The notes: generated from the letters alone by a model not told the origin. 64,000 bases of DNA from Alistipes sp. (GCA_022511345.1 JAFLRR010000001.1:124001-188000); one strand, 5' to 3'; counted from the stretch's first letter, positions 44,585-53,340 are shown. Translations and numbers: made by a program.

Positions 44585-45610
44585 TCAGAGCGCCGAGTCG
44601 AACTGGTGAAGGAAACGTACGTCGTTCTCGAAATAGAGTCTCAGGTCGCGTACGCCGTACTTGAGCATGGCTATGCGCTCGACACCCATGCCGAAAGCGA
44701 ATCCCGAGTAACGCTTGGGGTCTATGCCGCTGGCTTCAAGCACATTGGGGTCTACCATTCCGCAACCCATGATTTCGAGCCATCCCGTGCCCTTGCAGAC
44801 GTTGCAACCCTTGCCGCCGCAGAGCGAGCACGACACGTCGACCTCGGCCGACGGCTCGGTGAATGGGAAGTACGAGGGGCGCAGGCGGATGACGGTGTTC
44901 TCGCCGAACATCTCCTTGGCGAAATAGAGCAGCGACTGCTTCATGTCGGCAAACGACACTCCTTCGTCGATGTAGAGACCCTCGACCTGGTGGAATATGC
45001 AGTGCGCACGGTATGAGATGGCCTCGTTGCGGAATACGCGGCCGGGGCATATGACTCTCAGAGGCGGCTTCTGGCGCTCCATGGTCCGCACCTGTATCGA
45101 CGATGTGTGCGTGCGCAGCAGAATGTCGGGGTTGCGCTCGATGAAGAAGGTGTCCTGCATGTCGCGTGCGGGATGCTCGGGCGCGAAGTTGAGGGCCGAG
45201 AATACGTGGTGGTCGTCCTCGATTTCGGGGCCTTCGGCCACGGTGTAGCCCAGGCGCGAGAAGATTTCGATTATCTCGTTCTTGACGAGCGATATGGGGT
45301 GGCGCGAGCCGAGCTCCTCGGCGGTGCCGGGGCGGCTCTTGTCCTCGATGTGAGCCGCAGCGGCCGAGGCGGCGTTCTGCACCTGCTCGCGCAGGTCGGC
45401 AATGCGCTGCTGCGCGGCGTTTTTCAGGGCGTTGAGTCTCTGTCCGAGTTCGCGTTTAAGCTCGGGAGCCACGCTCTTGAACTCCTCCATGAGAGCCGTC
45501 AGCTCGCCCTTTTTGCCGAGGATGCGTATTCTGAACTCCTCGACTTCGGCGGCCGTTTTGGCGTTGAACTGCTCCACGCGAGCGAGAAGCTCCTCAATTT
45601 TGCCTGTCAT
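44585..45610 (-). CDS. pheS: Phenylalanyl-tRNA synthetase alpha subunit
   Basis: This 341-residue class II catalytic subunit charges tRNA-Phe together with PheT. It has an N-terminal coiled coil (about residues 1-85) and the class II core. Motif 2 is [20 protein letters not shown] followed by [30 protein letters not shown] comes next. A Cys-rich loop ([17 protein letters not shown]) appears in the core and may bind zinc. Motif 3 is [17 protein letters not shown]. It leads the operon pheS-TPR-EnvC-like-ybeY-mnmG. pheT is not in the window. Confidence 0.97.
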   Translation of the reverse strand: MTGKIEELLARVEQFNAKTAAEVEEFRIRILGKKGELTALMEEFKSVAPELKRELGQRLNALKNAAQQRIADLREQVQNAASAAAAHIEDKSRPGTAEELGSRHPISLVKNEIIEIFSRLGYTVAEGPEIEDDHHVFSALNFAPEHPARDMQDTFFIERNPDILLRTHTSSIQVRTMERQKPPLRVICPGRVFRNEAISYRAHCIFHQVEGLYIDEGVSFADMKQSLLYFAKEMFGENTVIRLRPSYFPFTEPSAEVDVSCSLCGGKGCNVCKGTGWLEIMGCGMVDPNVLEASGIDPKRYSGFAFGMGVERIAMLKYGVRDLRLYFENDVRFLHQFDSAL

Positions 45611-45651
45611 ATTTCGGGATATTAGAAATTTTACATACTTTTATAACCGAA

Positions 45652-45659
45652 CAAAGTTA
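45652..45659 (-). promoter_or_regulatory. pheS operon promoter, -7 box TAACTTTG
   Basis: TAACTTTG on the minus strand, 41 nt before the pheS ATG. The box is only 15 bp from the start codon of the divergent patatin gene. Confidence 0.6.
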
Positions 45660-45674
45660 TAAAAATTTTGCGAT

Positions 45675-47957
45675 ATGATACGCGCGACGATTCCTATTCT
45701 TCTTGCCGTACTGACGCTGCACATGTCTGCCCGGGCGCAGACGACGGGCCTTACGCTCAGCGGAGGAGGTGCCAAAGGTCTCTACCACATAGGCGTGATT
45801 CAGGCCCTCGAGGAGAACGAAATACCTGTGGACTACGTCTCCGGAACGTCGATGGGCGCCGTAATCGGAGGTCTCTACGCTGCCGGCTATTCGCCCGAAG
45901 AGATGCGCGCCATAGCCGAGTCGGGCGAGATAGCCAAGTGGGTATCGGGAGTTATCGGTCCGGAGTACGAGTCGTTCTACCGCCGTTCGCGCGAGAATGC
46001 CTCGTGGGTAACCCTGCGGCTGGGAGAGAAGAACAACCGCACGGAGTTCATCCTGCCGGCCAATCTGATCTCATCGTCGCAGATAGACCTGGCGCTGGTG
46101 GGTCTGCTCTCGGGCGCCGATGCCGTTTCGGGCTGCGACTTCGACAAGCTGATGGTTCCCTTCCGATGCGTGGCGGCCGACATGGTGTCGCGTCAGCCGG
46201 TGACCCTGCGCAACGGACGGCTCGGCGAAGCCATCCGCTCGTCTATGTCCATACCGCTGGTATTCAAGCCAATGAAGCGCGACACGATGCTTCTCTACGA
46301 TGGCGGCATATACGACAACTTCCCGTGGCGAAGCCTCGAAGAGACCTTCGCTCCCGACGATTTTATAGGCAGTATCTGCACCTCGGGCAACATCATGCCC
46401 GATGCTGACAGCAACGTGCTCGAGCAGGCCTTCATGCTCGTTATGAACCATACCGACTACACCATGCCCGAGGACCGCAGCGTTATCATACGGCGTCCGG
46501 TGCCCGTGGGTCTGCTCGACTTCGACCGCGCAACCGAGATTATCGACTGGGGATATGCCGACGCAATGGCCTGCATGGACCAGATAAAGAGTCTGGTCAA
46601 GAGTCGGCGTCCGCGTGCCGAGGTCGAGGCGCGCCGCAGCGCATTCAGGTCGATGATGCCGCCGCTGGTTTTCGAGAATTTCGATATAGAGGGACTGTCG
46701 GAAGAGCAGATGATTTATGCCGAGAAGCTGCTTGATATCGATACCGGCGAAGGGCTTCCGTTCGAACAGTTCCGTACCGACTGCCTGCGTATGCTGGCCG
46801 ACGGCGATTTCGACATGGAGTTCCCCGAGGTGACCTACGACAGCCTGGCGTGCAGCTACTCGGTCGCGCTGCCGCTGAAGCCCAAGCCCGAGATGTCGCT
46901 GCTCATAGGCGGCAACATCTCCTCGACGGCCTTCAACGAGGCCTACGTGGGCTTCAACTACAAGAGCGTAGGCCGTACCGTGCAGCGATTTTTTGCCGAC
47001 CTCTATGTCGGTCCGCTCTATTCGATGGGTGCAGCCGGCGGCCGCACCACATTCGTCTCGAAGCGGCCTTTGCTGCTCGAGTACTCCTACAACTTCTCGC
47101 TGCACAACTCCATGAAGGGCAACTTCGGCAATCTCTCCGACGTGGACAACACGCGCAAGATGCGCCAAATCGAGAACTACCTCTCGCTGAGCTTCGGCAC
47201 GGCCCTCTCGCACAAGAGCCTGCTGTCGCTGACAGTCAACGGCGGTCTGAACTCGTACAACTACTACGAGGGCGCCGACGAGAACAACGCCGAAACCTCG
47301 CGCACGCGCTTCCTCTACGTGGCTCCCGGATTAAAGTACGAGCGCAACACCATCGACCGCCGGCTCTTCCCGCGTCTGGGTTCGCGCATAGCCCTCTCGG
47401 CAGGATATATCTACGGCCGCGACGACTACCGCCGCAGCCTTATCTACGGACCCTTCTTCGGTTCGGGCTTCGACCGCAACACAAGACAATGGGCCGTGGC
47501 GCATCTTGAGGGCGAGGTCTACTTCGACATACCCTCGTGCCCGCACTTCTCGCTGGGCCTGATGGTCGATGCGGCGGTGTCGAACCATCCGCACTTCGAC
47601 AACATCGAATCGACGACCGTCACCGCTCCGCGTTTTGCACCTACACCACACTCGCAGATGATATACATGCCCTGCCACTTCTCGAACAAGTATGCCGGGG
47701 CCGGCATCATGCCTACGTTCAACATAACGACGGAGCTGATGCTGCGTGCGGGTGTCTATACCATGGTGCGCGAGCGTTTTGCCGACTCGGAGCCGCGCTG
47801 GAACCACAGCGCCGACCTGTCGCTCGTCTATAGTACGCGCCTGGGGCCGGTGAGCCTGTCGCTGACCAAGTACGACTTCAGCAGCCGCAACAACATCTAT
47901 CTGGCGGTCAATTTCGGATACACGATATTCGCGCCGCGGGGCATGTACAACCGATGA
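45675..47957 (+). CDS. Patatin-like phospholipase with C-terminal outer membrane barrel (PlpD-like)
   Basis: This 760-residue protein has a signal peptide (MIRATIPILLAVLTLHMSARA). The patatin domain has an oxyanion loop LTLSGGGAKGLYHIG, nucleophile SGTSMGAVIGGLYAAG (GxSxG) and the catalytic Asp in YDGGIYDNFPWRSL. A POTRA-like linker follows at about residues 330-400, then a beta-barrel of the BamA/Omp85 type (from about 410 to YLAVNFGYTIFAPRGMYNR). This is the type Vd autotransporter-like layout, in which the barrel anchors or exports the lipase. Substrate is probably phospholipid, by family. It is divergent from pheS. Confidence 0.92.
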   Translation: MIRATIPILLAVLTLHMSARAQTTGLTLSGGGAKGLYHIGVIQALEENEIPVDYVSGTSMGAVIGGLYAAGYSPEEMRAIAESGEIAKWVSGVIGPEYESFYRRSRENASWVTLRLGEKNNRTEFILPANLISSSQIDLALVGLLSGADAVSGCDFDKLMVPFRCVAADMVSRQPVTLRNGRLGEAIRSSMSIPLVFKPMKRDTMLLYDGGIYDNFPWRSLEETFAPDDFIGSICTSGNIMPDADSNVLEQAFMLVMNHTDYTMPEDRSVIIRRPVPVGLLDFDRATEIIDWGYADAMACMDQIKSLVKSRRPRAEVEARRSAFRSMMPPLVFENFDIEGLSEEQMIYAEKLLDIDTGEGLPFEQFRTDCLRMLADGDFDMEFPEVTYDSLACSYSVALPLKPKPEMSLLIGGNISSTAFNEAYVGFNYKSVGRTVQRFFADLYVGPLYSMGAAGGRTTFVSKRPLLLEYSYNFSLHNSMKGNFGNLSDVDNTRKMRQIENYLSLSFGTALSHKSLLSLTVNGGLNSYNYYEGADENNAETSRTRFLYVAPGLKYERNTIDRRLFPRLGSRIALSAGYIYGRDDYRRSLIYGPFFGSGFDRNTRQWAVAHLEGEVYFDIPSCPHFSLGLMVDAAVSNHPHFDNIESTTVTAPRFAPTPHSQMIYMPCHFSNKYAGAGIMPTFNITTELMLRAGVYTMVRERFADSEPRWNHSADLSLVYSTRLGPVSLSLTKYDFSSRNNIYLAVNFGYTIFAPRGMYNR

Positions 47958-47964
47958 GCGCACG

Positions 47965-47998
47965 AAAACAGGGCGGCCCCGAAAGGCCGCCCTGTTTT
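47965..47998. terminator. Bidirectional terminator between the patatin gene and recJ
   Basis: AAAACAGGGCGGCC pairs with GGCCGCCCTGTTTT (14 bp, loop CCGAAA), with A/T runs at both ends of the stem for the two converging units. Confidence 0.85.
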
Positions 47999-48015
47999 AG
48001 ATAAGCCCGTTCGGG

Positions 48016-49776
48016 CTATTTTACCGGCTTTATATCCTTTATTCGCAGCTGCGTGGTGACGCTGCCGCGGTAGTGGTTTTCGACAATCTGGTAGCAGACG
48101 TCGACAGGGTGCCCCTTGCGTATCCACTCGTAGTGCGTCGGCTGCTGGAAGGCAATCGACTGAATGGTTGTATTGGGCTTCTGGCGCTGCATCAGATCCA
48201 TGCGCAGGTGTTCGCACTCGGCACCCACGAGCCGAGCATCGCCGTGGTTGCTGGCGCCGTATGTGGCGAATACCGGCGATGCGTTGCCGGGACCGAAGGG
48301 CTGGAAGCGGTTCAGGTCGCGGTGAAAGGCCGGAGTGATGTCCGAAAAGAGCAGTTCGCTGTCGACCTCGACCTGCGGGATGAGCATGTCGGGGTCGATG
48401 TTCTGCTCGACATAGTCGTTAAAGCGGCGCGTGAACTCGTCGACATTCTCGGGTCTCATGGTCAGACCTGCGGCGTACATGTGCCCGCCGAAATTCTCGA
48501 GCAGGTCGGAGCACGACTCCACGGCGCGGTAGAGGTCGAAACCGGGCACCGAGCGGGCCGAGCCGGTGACGAAACCGTTGCTCATGGTCAGCACCACGGT
48601 GGGGCGGTAGTAGGTCTCGATGAGTCGCGAGGCCACGATTCCCACGATGCCCTTCATCCACTTGGGATTGTAGATTACGGTGCTTTTGCGCAGCTTCATT
48701 TCGGGGTTGCTCTCGATGTAGTCGTGGGCCTGCTGCGTGACGCTGCGGTCGATGCTCTTGCGGTCACGGTTGTAGGTGTCGATAATCTTGCCGAACTCCT
48801 TCGCTGCGCTCTCGTGGCTCTCGACGAGCAGCTCGACGGCGGCATGTCCGCCCGATGGAGCGGCGTTTTCGTCGTTCTCGTCCATGCGCATGCGGCCTGC
48901 GGCGTTGATGCGTGGACCGATTTTGAAGACTATGTCGTCGATGGTTATGCTGTGCTTGTCCAGCCCGCAGATCTTGATTATCGACTGCAGACCCTTCGAC
49001 GGCCTGTCGTTGAGGCGCTTGAGACCATAGTAGGCCAATATGCGATTCTCGCCCGTGAGGGGTACGATATCCGAGGCGATGCTCACGACCAGGAGGTCGA
49101 GCAGTCCCTCGATTTCCGAGAACGGGATGTCGTTGCGGGCCGCATAGGCCTGCACCAATTTGAAACCCACGCCGCAACCCGACAGCTCATCGAACGGATA
49201 GCTGCAGTCGTTGCGCTTGGGGTCGAGAACGGCCACCGCGTCGGGAATCTCCTCGGCGGGAAGGTGATGGTCGCAGATGATGAAATCCACGCCCTTGTTC
49301 TTCGCATAGACAACTTTCTCGACGGCTTTTATTCCGCAGTCGAGCGCTATGACCAGCGTCACGCCCTTGCGCGCCGCATGGTCTATACCCTTGACCGATA
49401 TGCCGTAGCCTTCGGTATAGCGGTCGGGGATGTAGAACGACAGGTTCTTGTGACCTATCTTGCGGAGGAACTTGTAGACCAGGGCTACCGCCGTGGTTCC
49501 GTCCACGTCGTAGTCGCCGTAGACCATTATCTTCTCTCCGTCGCGCACCGCGCGCCCGATTCGCTCGACAGCGCGCTCCATGTCCTTCATCAGGAAGGGG
49601 TCATGCAGGTCCGCGAGCTGCGGATTGAAGAATGTCCGTGCCGCTTCTACAGTGTCTATGCCTCGTTGTACCAGCAGATTGGCAAGCACCGGCGAAATCC
49701 CGAGAGCGGCAGCGAGCTGCGCCACCGCCTCCGGATTGCCCTGAGGCTTGACAACCCATCGTTTTTCTATGGGCAT
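48016..49776 (-). CDS. recJ: Single-stranded-DNA-specific exonuclease RecJ
   Basis: This 586-residue 5'-3' exonuclease acts in recombination and mismatch repair. The DHH phosphoesterase motifs are KIMVYGDYDVDGTTAVALVY, VIALDCGIKAVEKVVYAKNK, GVDFIICDHHLP and GCGVGFKLVQAYA. The DHHA1 domain carries GVVASRLIETYYRPTVVL-like sequence and FGGHMYAAGLTM, and the C-terminal OB domain follows. It starts 5 nt after lipB and is last in the lipA-lipB-recJ unit. Confidence 0.97.
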   Translation of the reverse strand: MPIEKRWVVKPQGNPEAVAQLAAALGISPVLANLLVQRGIDTVEAARTFFNPQLADLHDPFLMKDMERAVERIGRAVRDGEKIMVYGDYDVDGTTAVALVYKFLRKIGHKNLSFYIPDRYTEGYGISVKGIDHAARKGVTLVIALDCGIKAVEKVVYAKNKGVDFIICDHHLPAEEIPDAVAVLDPKRNDCSYPFDELSGCGVGFKLVQAYAARNDIPFSEIEGLLDLLVVSIASDIVPLTGENRILAYYGLKRLNDRPSKGLQSIIKICGLDKHSITIDDIVFKIGPRINAAGRMRMDENDENAAPSGGHAAVELLVESHESAAKEFGKIIDTYNRDRKSIDRSVTQQAHDYIESNPEMKLRKSTVIYNPKWMKGIVGIVASRLIETYYRPTVVLTMSNGFVTGSARSVPGFDLYRAVESCSDLLENFGGHMYAAGLTMRPENVDEFTRRFNDYVEQNIDPDMLIPQVEVDSELLFSDITPAFHRDLNRFQPFGPGNASPVFATYGASNHGDARLVGAECEHLRMDLMQRQKPNTTIQSIAFQQPTHYEWIRKGHPVDVCYQIVENHYRGSVTTQLRIKDIKPVK

Positions 49777-49781
49777 AATCT

Positions 49782-50468
49782 TTAATTTTTATATATTTTA
49801 ACATTCAAATTCCTGCTTAATGCGTCCGTAAGACGCTCTTTAACATCTTCAATGTTCGTTTTGCAGCCTCTTTCGCGCTCTACCGACGTCACGCCCCTGT
49901 CGGTAAATCCGCAGGGGTTTATCCTGTCGAACCACGACAGGTCGGTCGAGACGTTGAGCGCCAGGCCGTGCATGGTTATATAACGCGAGGCGCGAACGCC
50001 TATTGCGCAGATTTTGCGCGGGCGGGTCGATTTTTCATCCACCCATACTCCCGACGCGCCCGCTATGCGGCCGGCAACGATGCCGAATGCCGCCACGGTG
50101 TCGATTACCGACTGCTCCAGAGCCTCGATATACTCCTTCAGGCCCATGCCCGTCCGCTCCAGGTCGAGTATGGGGTAGCACACAATCTGTCCCGGACCGT
50201 GGAAAGTTATGTCGCCGCCGCGGTCTGTGCGTCTGAACTCGGCGCCCAGGCTGCGCAGATACTCCTCGCTGACCAGCAGGTTGGACTGCTTGCCGCTCTT
50301 ACCGAGCGTGTAGACGGGCGGATGCTCGGTCATGAGCAGCGTGCCCGCCTCTGACGGCAGGTGGAGAGCCTTGCGCTGCAGGGCGTCGTCGAACAGACGG
50401 CGCTGCAGCTCGGTGCACTCGTCATAGGGCATGAGCCCCAGATCACGGTATGCGACTCTGTTGTCCAT
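49782..50468 (-). CDS. lipB: Lipoyl(octanoyl) transferase
   Basis: This 228-residue enzyme transfers octanoyl groups from acyl carrier protein to lipoate-dependent proteins. Landmarks are LLMTEHPPVYTLGKSGKQSN, TDRGGDITFHGPGQIVCYPI (the conserved GGxxTxHGPGQ) and KICAIGVRASRYITMHGLAL (Lys of the catalytic pair), followed by NVSTDLSWF. The catalytic Cys is expected near INPCGFTDRGVTSV. It lies 60 nt after lipA; a CCGGACA/TGTCCGG palindrome (50490-50505) lies in that spacer. recJ follows after 5 nt. Confidence 0.96.
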   Translation of the reverse strand: MDNRVAYRDLGLMPYDECTELQRRLFDDALQRKALHLPSEAGTLLMTEHPPVYTLGKSGKQSNLLVSEEYLRSLGAEFRRTDRGGDITFHGPGQIVCYPILDLERTGMGLKEYIEALEQSVIDTVAAFGIVAGRIAGASGVWVDEKSTRPRKICAIGVRASRYITMHGLALNVSTDLSWFDRINPCGFTDRGVTSVERERGCKTNIEDVKERLTDALSRNLNVKIYKN

Positions 50469-50528
50469 AGTCCTTAGCCGGTTCGGCGTCCGGACACATG
50501 TCCGGCAGCCCGTGGGCGTTTCCGCGCC

Positions 50529-51410
50529 CTACCTGCGGGCGATGCTCCGGGCAGCCTCGTCGGCCATGTACGACGAACGCACGAGGGGTCCGCTCGCACA
50601 GTGGTCGAAGCCCGCGTCGAGAGCCTCGCGGCGGTATCTTTCGAACTTCTCTGGGGAGATGTAAGCCGCAACGGGATAGTGCTCCGGAGAAGGTCGCAGA
50701 TACTGACCTATCGTCACGATGCGCACGCCCGCCTGACGCAGGTCGTGCAGCGTTCGCAACACTTCTTCATCGTCCTCGCCCAGACCTACCATCATTCCGC
50801 TCTTGGCTGTCGCGCCGCTGTCGGCTATGTGCTTGAGCACAGCCAGACTGGTTGCGTAGCGCGCCCTGGAGCGAACGAGCGGTGTGAGTCGTTCGACGGT
50901 TTCGATGTTGTGCCCGACGATGTCGGGCTTCGCCGCCAGCACCGTGTCGATAAGTTCGGCGCGGGCGTCGAAATCGGGAATAAGGAGCTCAATCGTTGCT
51001 TCGGGATTCCGTCTGCGTATGGCCTCGACGGTTGCGGCCCAGTGGCCGGCACCCCCGTCCGGGAGGTCGTCGCGTGTGACGGATGTTAAGACAACATGCC
51101 TGAGGCCCATTAGCGACACGCTCTCGGCGACCCTTTCGGGTTCCTGCTTGTCGAGCGGCAGCGGCCGCCCGGACTGCGTAGCGCAGAAACGGCAGTTTCT
51201 GGTACATATCCCTCCCGCTATCATGAATGTCGCTGTTCTGCGACTCCAGCACTCGGCCTGGTTCGGACACCGTCCGCTGCTGCAAATGGTGTGCAGCGAG
51301 TGTTCGTCGACGATATGGCGCACCTGGGCGTATTCGGCCGTTCGGTGAAGCCTTATCTTCAGCCAGTCGGGTTTTCGGGATAGTTCTACTTCGCCATGAG
51401 ACTTCGGCAT
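50529..51410 (-). CDS. lipA: Lipoyl synthase
   Basis: This 293-residue radical SAM enzyme inserts two sulfur atoms into protein-bound octanoyl. It binds two [4Fe-4S] clusters: the auxiliary one by CSSGRCPNQAEC (with the C-terminal RSSY serine, here GPLVRSSYMA) and the radical SAM one by CTRNCRFC. Other landmarks are LHTICSSG and SGMMVGLGEDDEEV. The start is MPKSHGEVEL at 51410, just downstream of a complete promoter; the 413-aa track ORF runs through the promoter. Together with lipB it provides lipoate for 2-oxo acid dehydrogenases or the glycine cleavage system. Confidence 0.97.
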   Translation of the reverse strand: MPKSHGEVELSRKPDWLKIRLHRTAEYAQVRHIVDEHSLHTICSSGRCPNQAECWSRRTATFMIAGGICTRNCRFCATQSGRPLPLDKQEPERVAESVSLMGLRHVVLTSVTRDDLPDGGAGHWAATVEAIRRRNPEATIELLIPDFDARAELIDTVLAAKPDIVGHNIETVERLTPLVRSRARYATSLAVLKHIADSGATAKSGMMVGLGEDDEEVLRTLHDLRQAGVRIVTIGQYLRPSPEHYPVAAYISPEKFERYRREALDAGFDHCASGPLVRSSYMADEAARSIARR

Positions 51411-51437
51411 TTTAAGTTCATTATTTTCCAATTGGTG

Positions 51438-51468
51438 CAAAAATACGAAAAAAAACCGTAATACCAAA
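51438..51468 (-). promoter_or_regulatory. lipA-lipB-recJ promoter
   Basis: -33 TTTG (51465-51468), 19 bp, -7 TATTTTTG (51438-51445) on the minus strand, 27 nt before the lipA start codon. It settles that start. Confidence 0.75.
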
Positions 51469-51490
51469 ACCGCGCCGGGCGTGCGCGCAC

Positions 51491-51527
51491 GAAAAAGCGG
51501 GAGAGGCTGCTGCGAACCTCTCCCGCT
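51491..51527 (-). terminator. Intrinsic terminator of the nitroreductase gene
   Basis: On the minus strand AGCGGGAGAGG pairs with CCTCTCCCGCT (11 bp, 10-nt loop), followed by TTTTCG. Confidence 0.8.
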
Positions 51528-51546
51528 CTGTGGGGTTTTGCCGGCT

Positions 51547-52074
51547 TCAGAGCCAACCCATGCTGCCGCTGTCGTCATGCTCGGGCAGCGGCGCCGGAGC
51601 GGAGGCTGCATAGCCGGCCGCCACGAGGCATAGTATGCGCCACCCTTCGGGCAGGTCGACGAAGCCGCGCAGATACTGCTCGGCGGTGCCGGCCGACGGG
51701 TCCTCCTTAAGGTGGGGACGGCCGTTGACATGCACCCAGCACGAGGCCAGACCCTCGTCCACGGCCGCAAGCTGCAGAATGGTGGCCGCTATGGCCGCAT
51801 TGTCGACCCACAGGTCGCAGGCGGCGGTGTCGCCCGCGACTATGAATACCAACGGAGCGTTTTTGACGAATGCCGAGCCGTAGTCGCGCATGGAGGCCAT
51901 GCGCACTATTGTGTCGCGGTCGTCAGTGGCTATGATTCGCGTCGAGCGCGTGTTGCGGGCTGAAGGGGCCGTGAGGGCCGCCTGCATGAGTCGTTCGGCC
52001 GTGGCGCGGTCGACGGGCCGCTCTTCGAATTTGCGGGTGCTGCGCCGCTTTTCGATCACCTCCTTAAAATCCAT
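51547..52074 (-). CDS. Nitroreductase-family flavoprotein
   Basis: This 175-residue FMN oxidoreductase has the family N-terminus (FKEVIEKRRSTRKFEERPVD) with the FMN-binding RRSxR and the SARNTRST loop (about residues 38-45). Later landmarks are DNAAIAATILQLAAVDEGLA and SCWVHVNG. The physiological substrate is unknown; these enzymes use NAD(P)H to reduce nitro compounds, quinones or flavins. It is a single gene with its own promoter and terminator between the lipA promoter and the DUF2975 cluster. Confidence 0.92.
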   Translation of the reverse strand: MDFKEVIEKRRSTRKFEERPVDRATAERLMQAALTAPSARNTRSTRIIATDDRDTIVRMASMRDYGSAFVKNAPLVFIVAGDTAACDLWVDNAAIAATILQLAAVDEGLASCWVHVNGRPHLKEDPSAGTAEQYLRGFVDLPEGWRILCLVAAGYAASAPAPLPEHDDSGSMGWL

Positions 52075-52126
52075 TTTTCTACTATTTTGTTGTTTTTCTG
52101 AATAACCGTACGGAATTACCCTACTG

Positions 52127-52134
52127 CAAATATA
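52127..52134 (-). promoter_or_regulatory. Nitroreductase promoter, -7 box TATATTTG
   Basis: TATATTTG on the minus strand, 52 nt before the ATG, in the short spacer behind the tiny ORF. No -33 box is seen. Confidence 0.6.
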
Positions 52135-52143
52135 GTGAAATTT

Positions 52144-52332
52144 TTAAGGGCGGGGGATGCCGCGCATGGGAAATGACAGAGTGCGGGCATCGAGACAGGC
52201 CGACGAATAGGGATTGTCCCAACTGGCAGCGTTGCCGTTGCTGACTGTCAGGCGCTGCGGAATATCCTGCGCCGCAACACGACAAAAACAAGCGGCGGCG
52301 CACATCTCCAAAATCGTGAACAGCGGTCTCAT
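52144..52332 (-). CDS. Small exported protein candidate (62 aa) behind the XRE regulator
   Basis: This 62-residue ORF starts at an ATG that overlaps the XRE-gene stop (ATGA), suggesting coupled translation. The N-terminus (MRPLFTILEMCAAACFCRVAAQ) looks like a short signal peptide with several Cys, and the rest (DIPQRLTVSNGNAASWDNPY ...) has no recognisable domain. It could be a small secreted factor, a remnant of a larger gene or a chance ORF. The track's longer version starts inside the XRE gene and is less likely. Confidence 0.4.
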   Translation of the reverse strand: MRPLFTILEMCAAACFCRVAAQDIPQRLTVSNGNAASWDNPYSSACLDARTLSFPMRGIPRP

Positions 52333-52550
52333 CGCTCTGCTTCCGGCTGGTCGGGCCGGTACTCTATCAAATCGCCGGGCTGGCAATCCAACGTGCGGCA
52401 GATGGCATCCAGGGTCGTGAAGCGCACGGCGCGTATCTTGCCGGTTTTCAGCTTCGACAAGTTCACGAGCGATATGTCGACACGCTCGGCAAGCTCCGAC
52501 AGAGACATCTTCCGCCGCGCCAGCATCACGTCCAAATTCATTATTATCAT
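52329..52550 (-). CDS. XRE-family helix-turn-helix regulator (73 aa)
   Basis: This 73-residue protein is almost entirely a Cro/C1-type HTH: LDVMLARRKMSLSELAERVD then ISLVNLSKLKTGKIRAVRFT and TLDAICRTLDCQPGDLIEY. It belongs to the small YozG-like group that commonly sits beside DUF2975 membrane proteins, as here. It starts 13 nt after the DUF2975 stop. Inference: the pair acts as a membrane-linked regulatory module, with the HTH binding its own promoter, where a tandem ACGATAAA repeat is seen. The second Met (52541) is an alternative start. Confidence 0.9.
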   Translation of the reverse strand: MIIMNLDVMLARRKMSLSELAERVDISLVNLSKLKTGKIRAVRFTTLDAICRTLDCQPGDLIEYRPDQPEAER

Positions 52551-52563
52551 AGTGTTGCGTATA

Positions 52564-53241
52564 TTACAGTGTAAAACTCTCCTCCTCGTTCAGGCGGTAG
52601 CCTACGGCCAGCATCTCGGCCAGCACCAGCATGCACAAAGGTACTGAAAAAGTCCCGAACGACACCTGAATCATGCCGAAGAAAACATCGGCGAACGGCG
52701 TGCCCGATATGACATGTTTGACAGCGAAGTGGTCGAAGATGTGAAAATTGTCCTCGACGGCGCAGTAGATGAATGTCAGCAGTGCCGCCCAGCGCATAAT
52801 TCGCGGAGCCGAGCGTCTAAAGACCTGGCCGGTGCGGATGCCGTGCAGAAATCCCGCCAACAGCCATAACAACAGCACGAAAAGCACAAGCGTGACGGCC
52901 CAGCGCACGCCGAGCATCGCTTTGCACCACGCCAACACATGACGGCAGTCGTCGGGCAAGCGCCCCGTAACCGAGTAGGCCACTATCTCGCGGGGCAGAG
53001 CCTCGATTTCGGGCGTGCCGTCGGCGGCCGTGCGCAGGGTTATGGGTTCGACCGGCTGGTCGCTGCTGTTGGGATTGAGCCATACACCCGCGGTGCCTAT
53101 GACGGCCACGCTGTCGGAAGATATGTAGTCGCGGTCGCAGAATGTCTGGGCGGTAGTCAGCGTCAGCTGCGCCGCAGCGAATATACACAGCGCCGAGAGC
53201 AGCGCGGCAACGCGTTTGGAGATTGATTTCGGAAAGTTCAT
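52564..53241 (-). CDS. DUF2975-like membrane protein
   Basis: This 225-residue protein has about four hydrophobic segments: SKRVAALLSALCIFAAAQLT, RWAVTLVLFVLLLWLLAGFL, IMRWAALLTFIYCAVED and SFGTFSVPLCMLVLAEMLAV. An extracytoplasmic loop of about 80 residues (TFCDRDYISSDSVAVIGTAG ...) lies between the first two, longer than in typical DUF2975 proteins. The C-terminal half (FADVFFGMIQVSF ... AEMLAVGYRLNEEESFTL) fits the family pattern. Function is unknown. The XRE gene follows at 13 nt, the usual family partner. Confidence 0.75.
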   Translation of the reverse strand: MNFPKSISKRVAALLSALCIFAAAQLTLTTAQTFCDRDYISSDSVAVIGTAGVWLNPNSSDQPVEPITLRTAADGTPEIEALPREIVAYSVTGRLPDDCRHVLAWCKAMLGVRWAVTLVLFVLLLWLLAGFLHGIRTGQVFRRSAPRIMRWAALLTFIYCAVEDNFHIFDHFAVKHVISGTPFADVFFGMIQVSFGTFSVPLCMLVLAEMLAVGYRLNEEESFTL

Positions 53242-53291
53242 AGCGTAAAATATTAGATGTTTTTAATAAAATATTTATCGTTTATCGTTAA

Positions 53292-53322
53292 CAAAGGTAT
53301 GCAAAATATTTCGACTTCCAAA
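53292..53322 (-). promoter_or_regulatory. DUF2975-XRE operon promoter with tandem repeat at the start site
   Basis: -33 TTTG (53319-53322), 19 bp, -7 TACCTTTG (53292-53299) on the minus strand. Immediately downstream is AACGATAAACGATAAAT, a tandem ACGATAAA repeat overlapping the expected transcription start. Confidence 0.75.
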
Positions 53323-53340
53323 TTTTTTCGGCAAAAGAGA

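Noticed and set aside
50490-50505. CCGGACA/TGTCCGG palindrome between lipA and lipB as a terminator
   Set aside because: The loop is only 2 nt and there is no U tract; kept only as a remark under lipB.
52144-52386. 80-aa version of the small ORF behind the XRE gene
   Set aside because: Its first 18 codons lie inside the XRE gene; the ATGA-coupled start at 52332 gives a better signal-like N-terminus.
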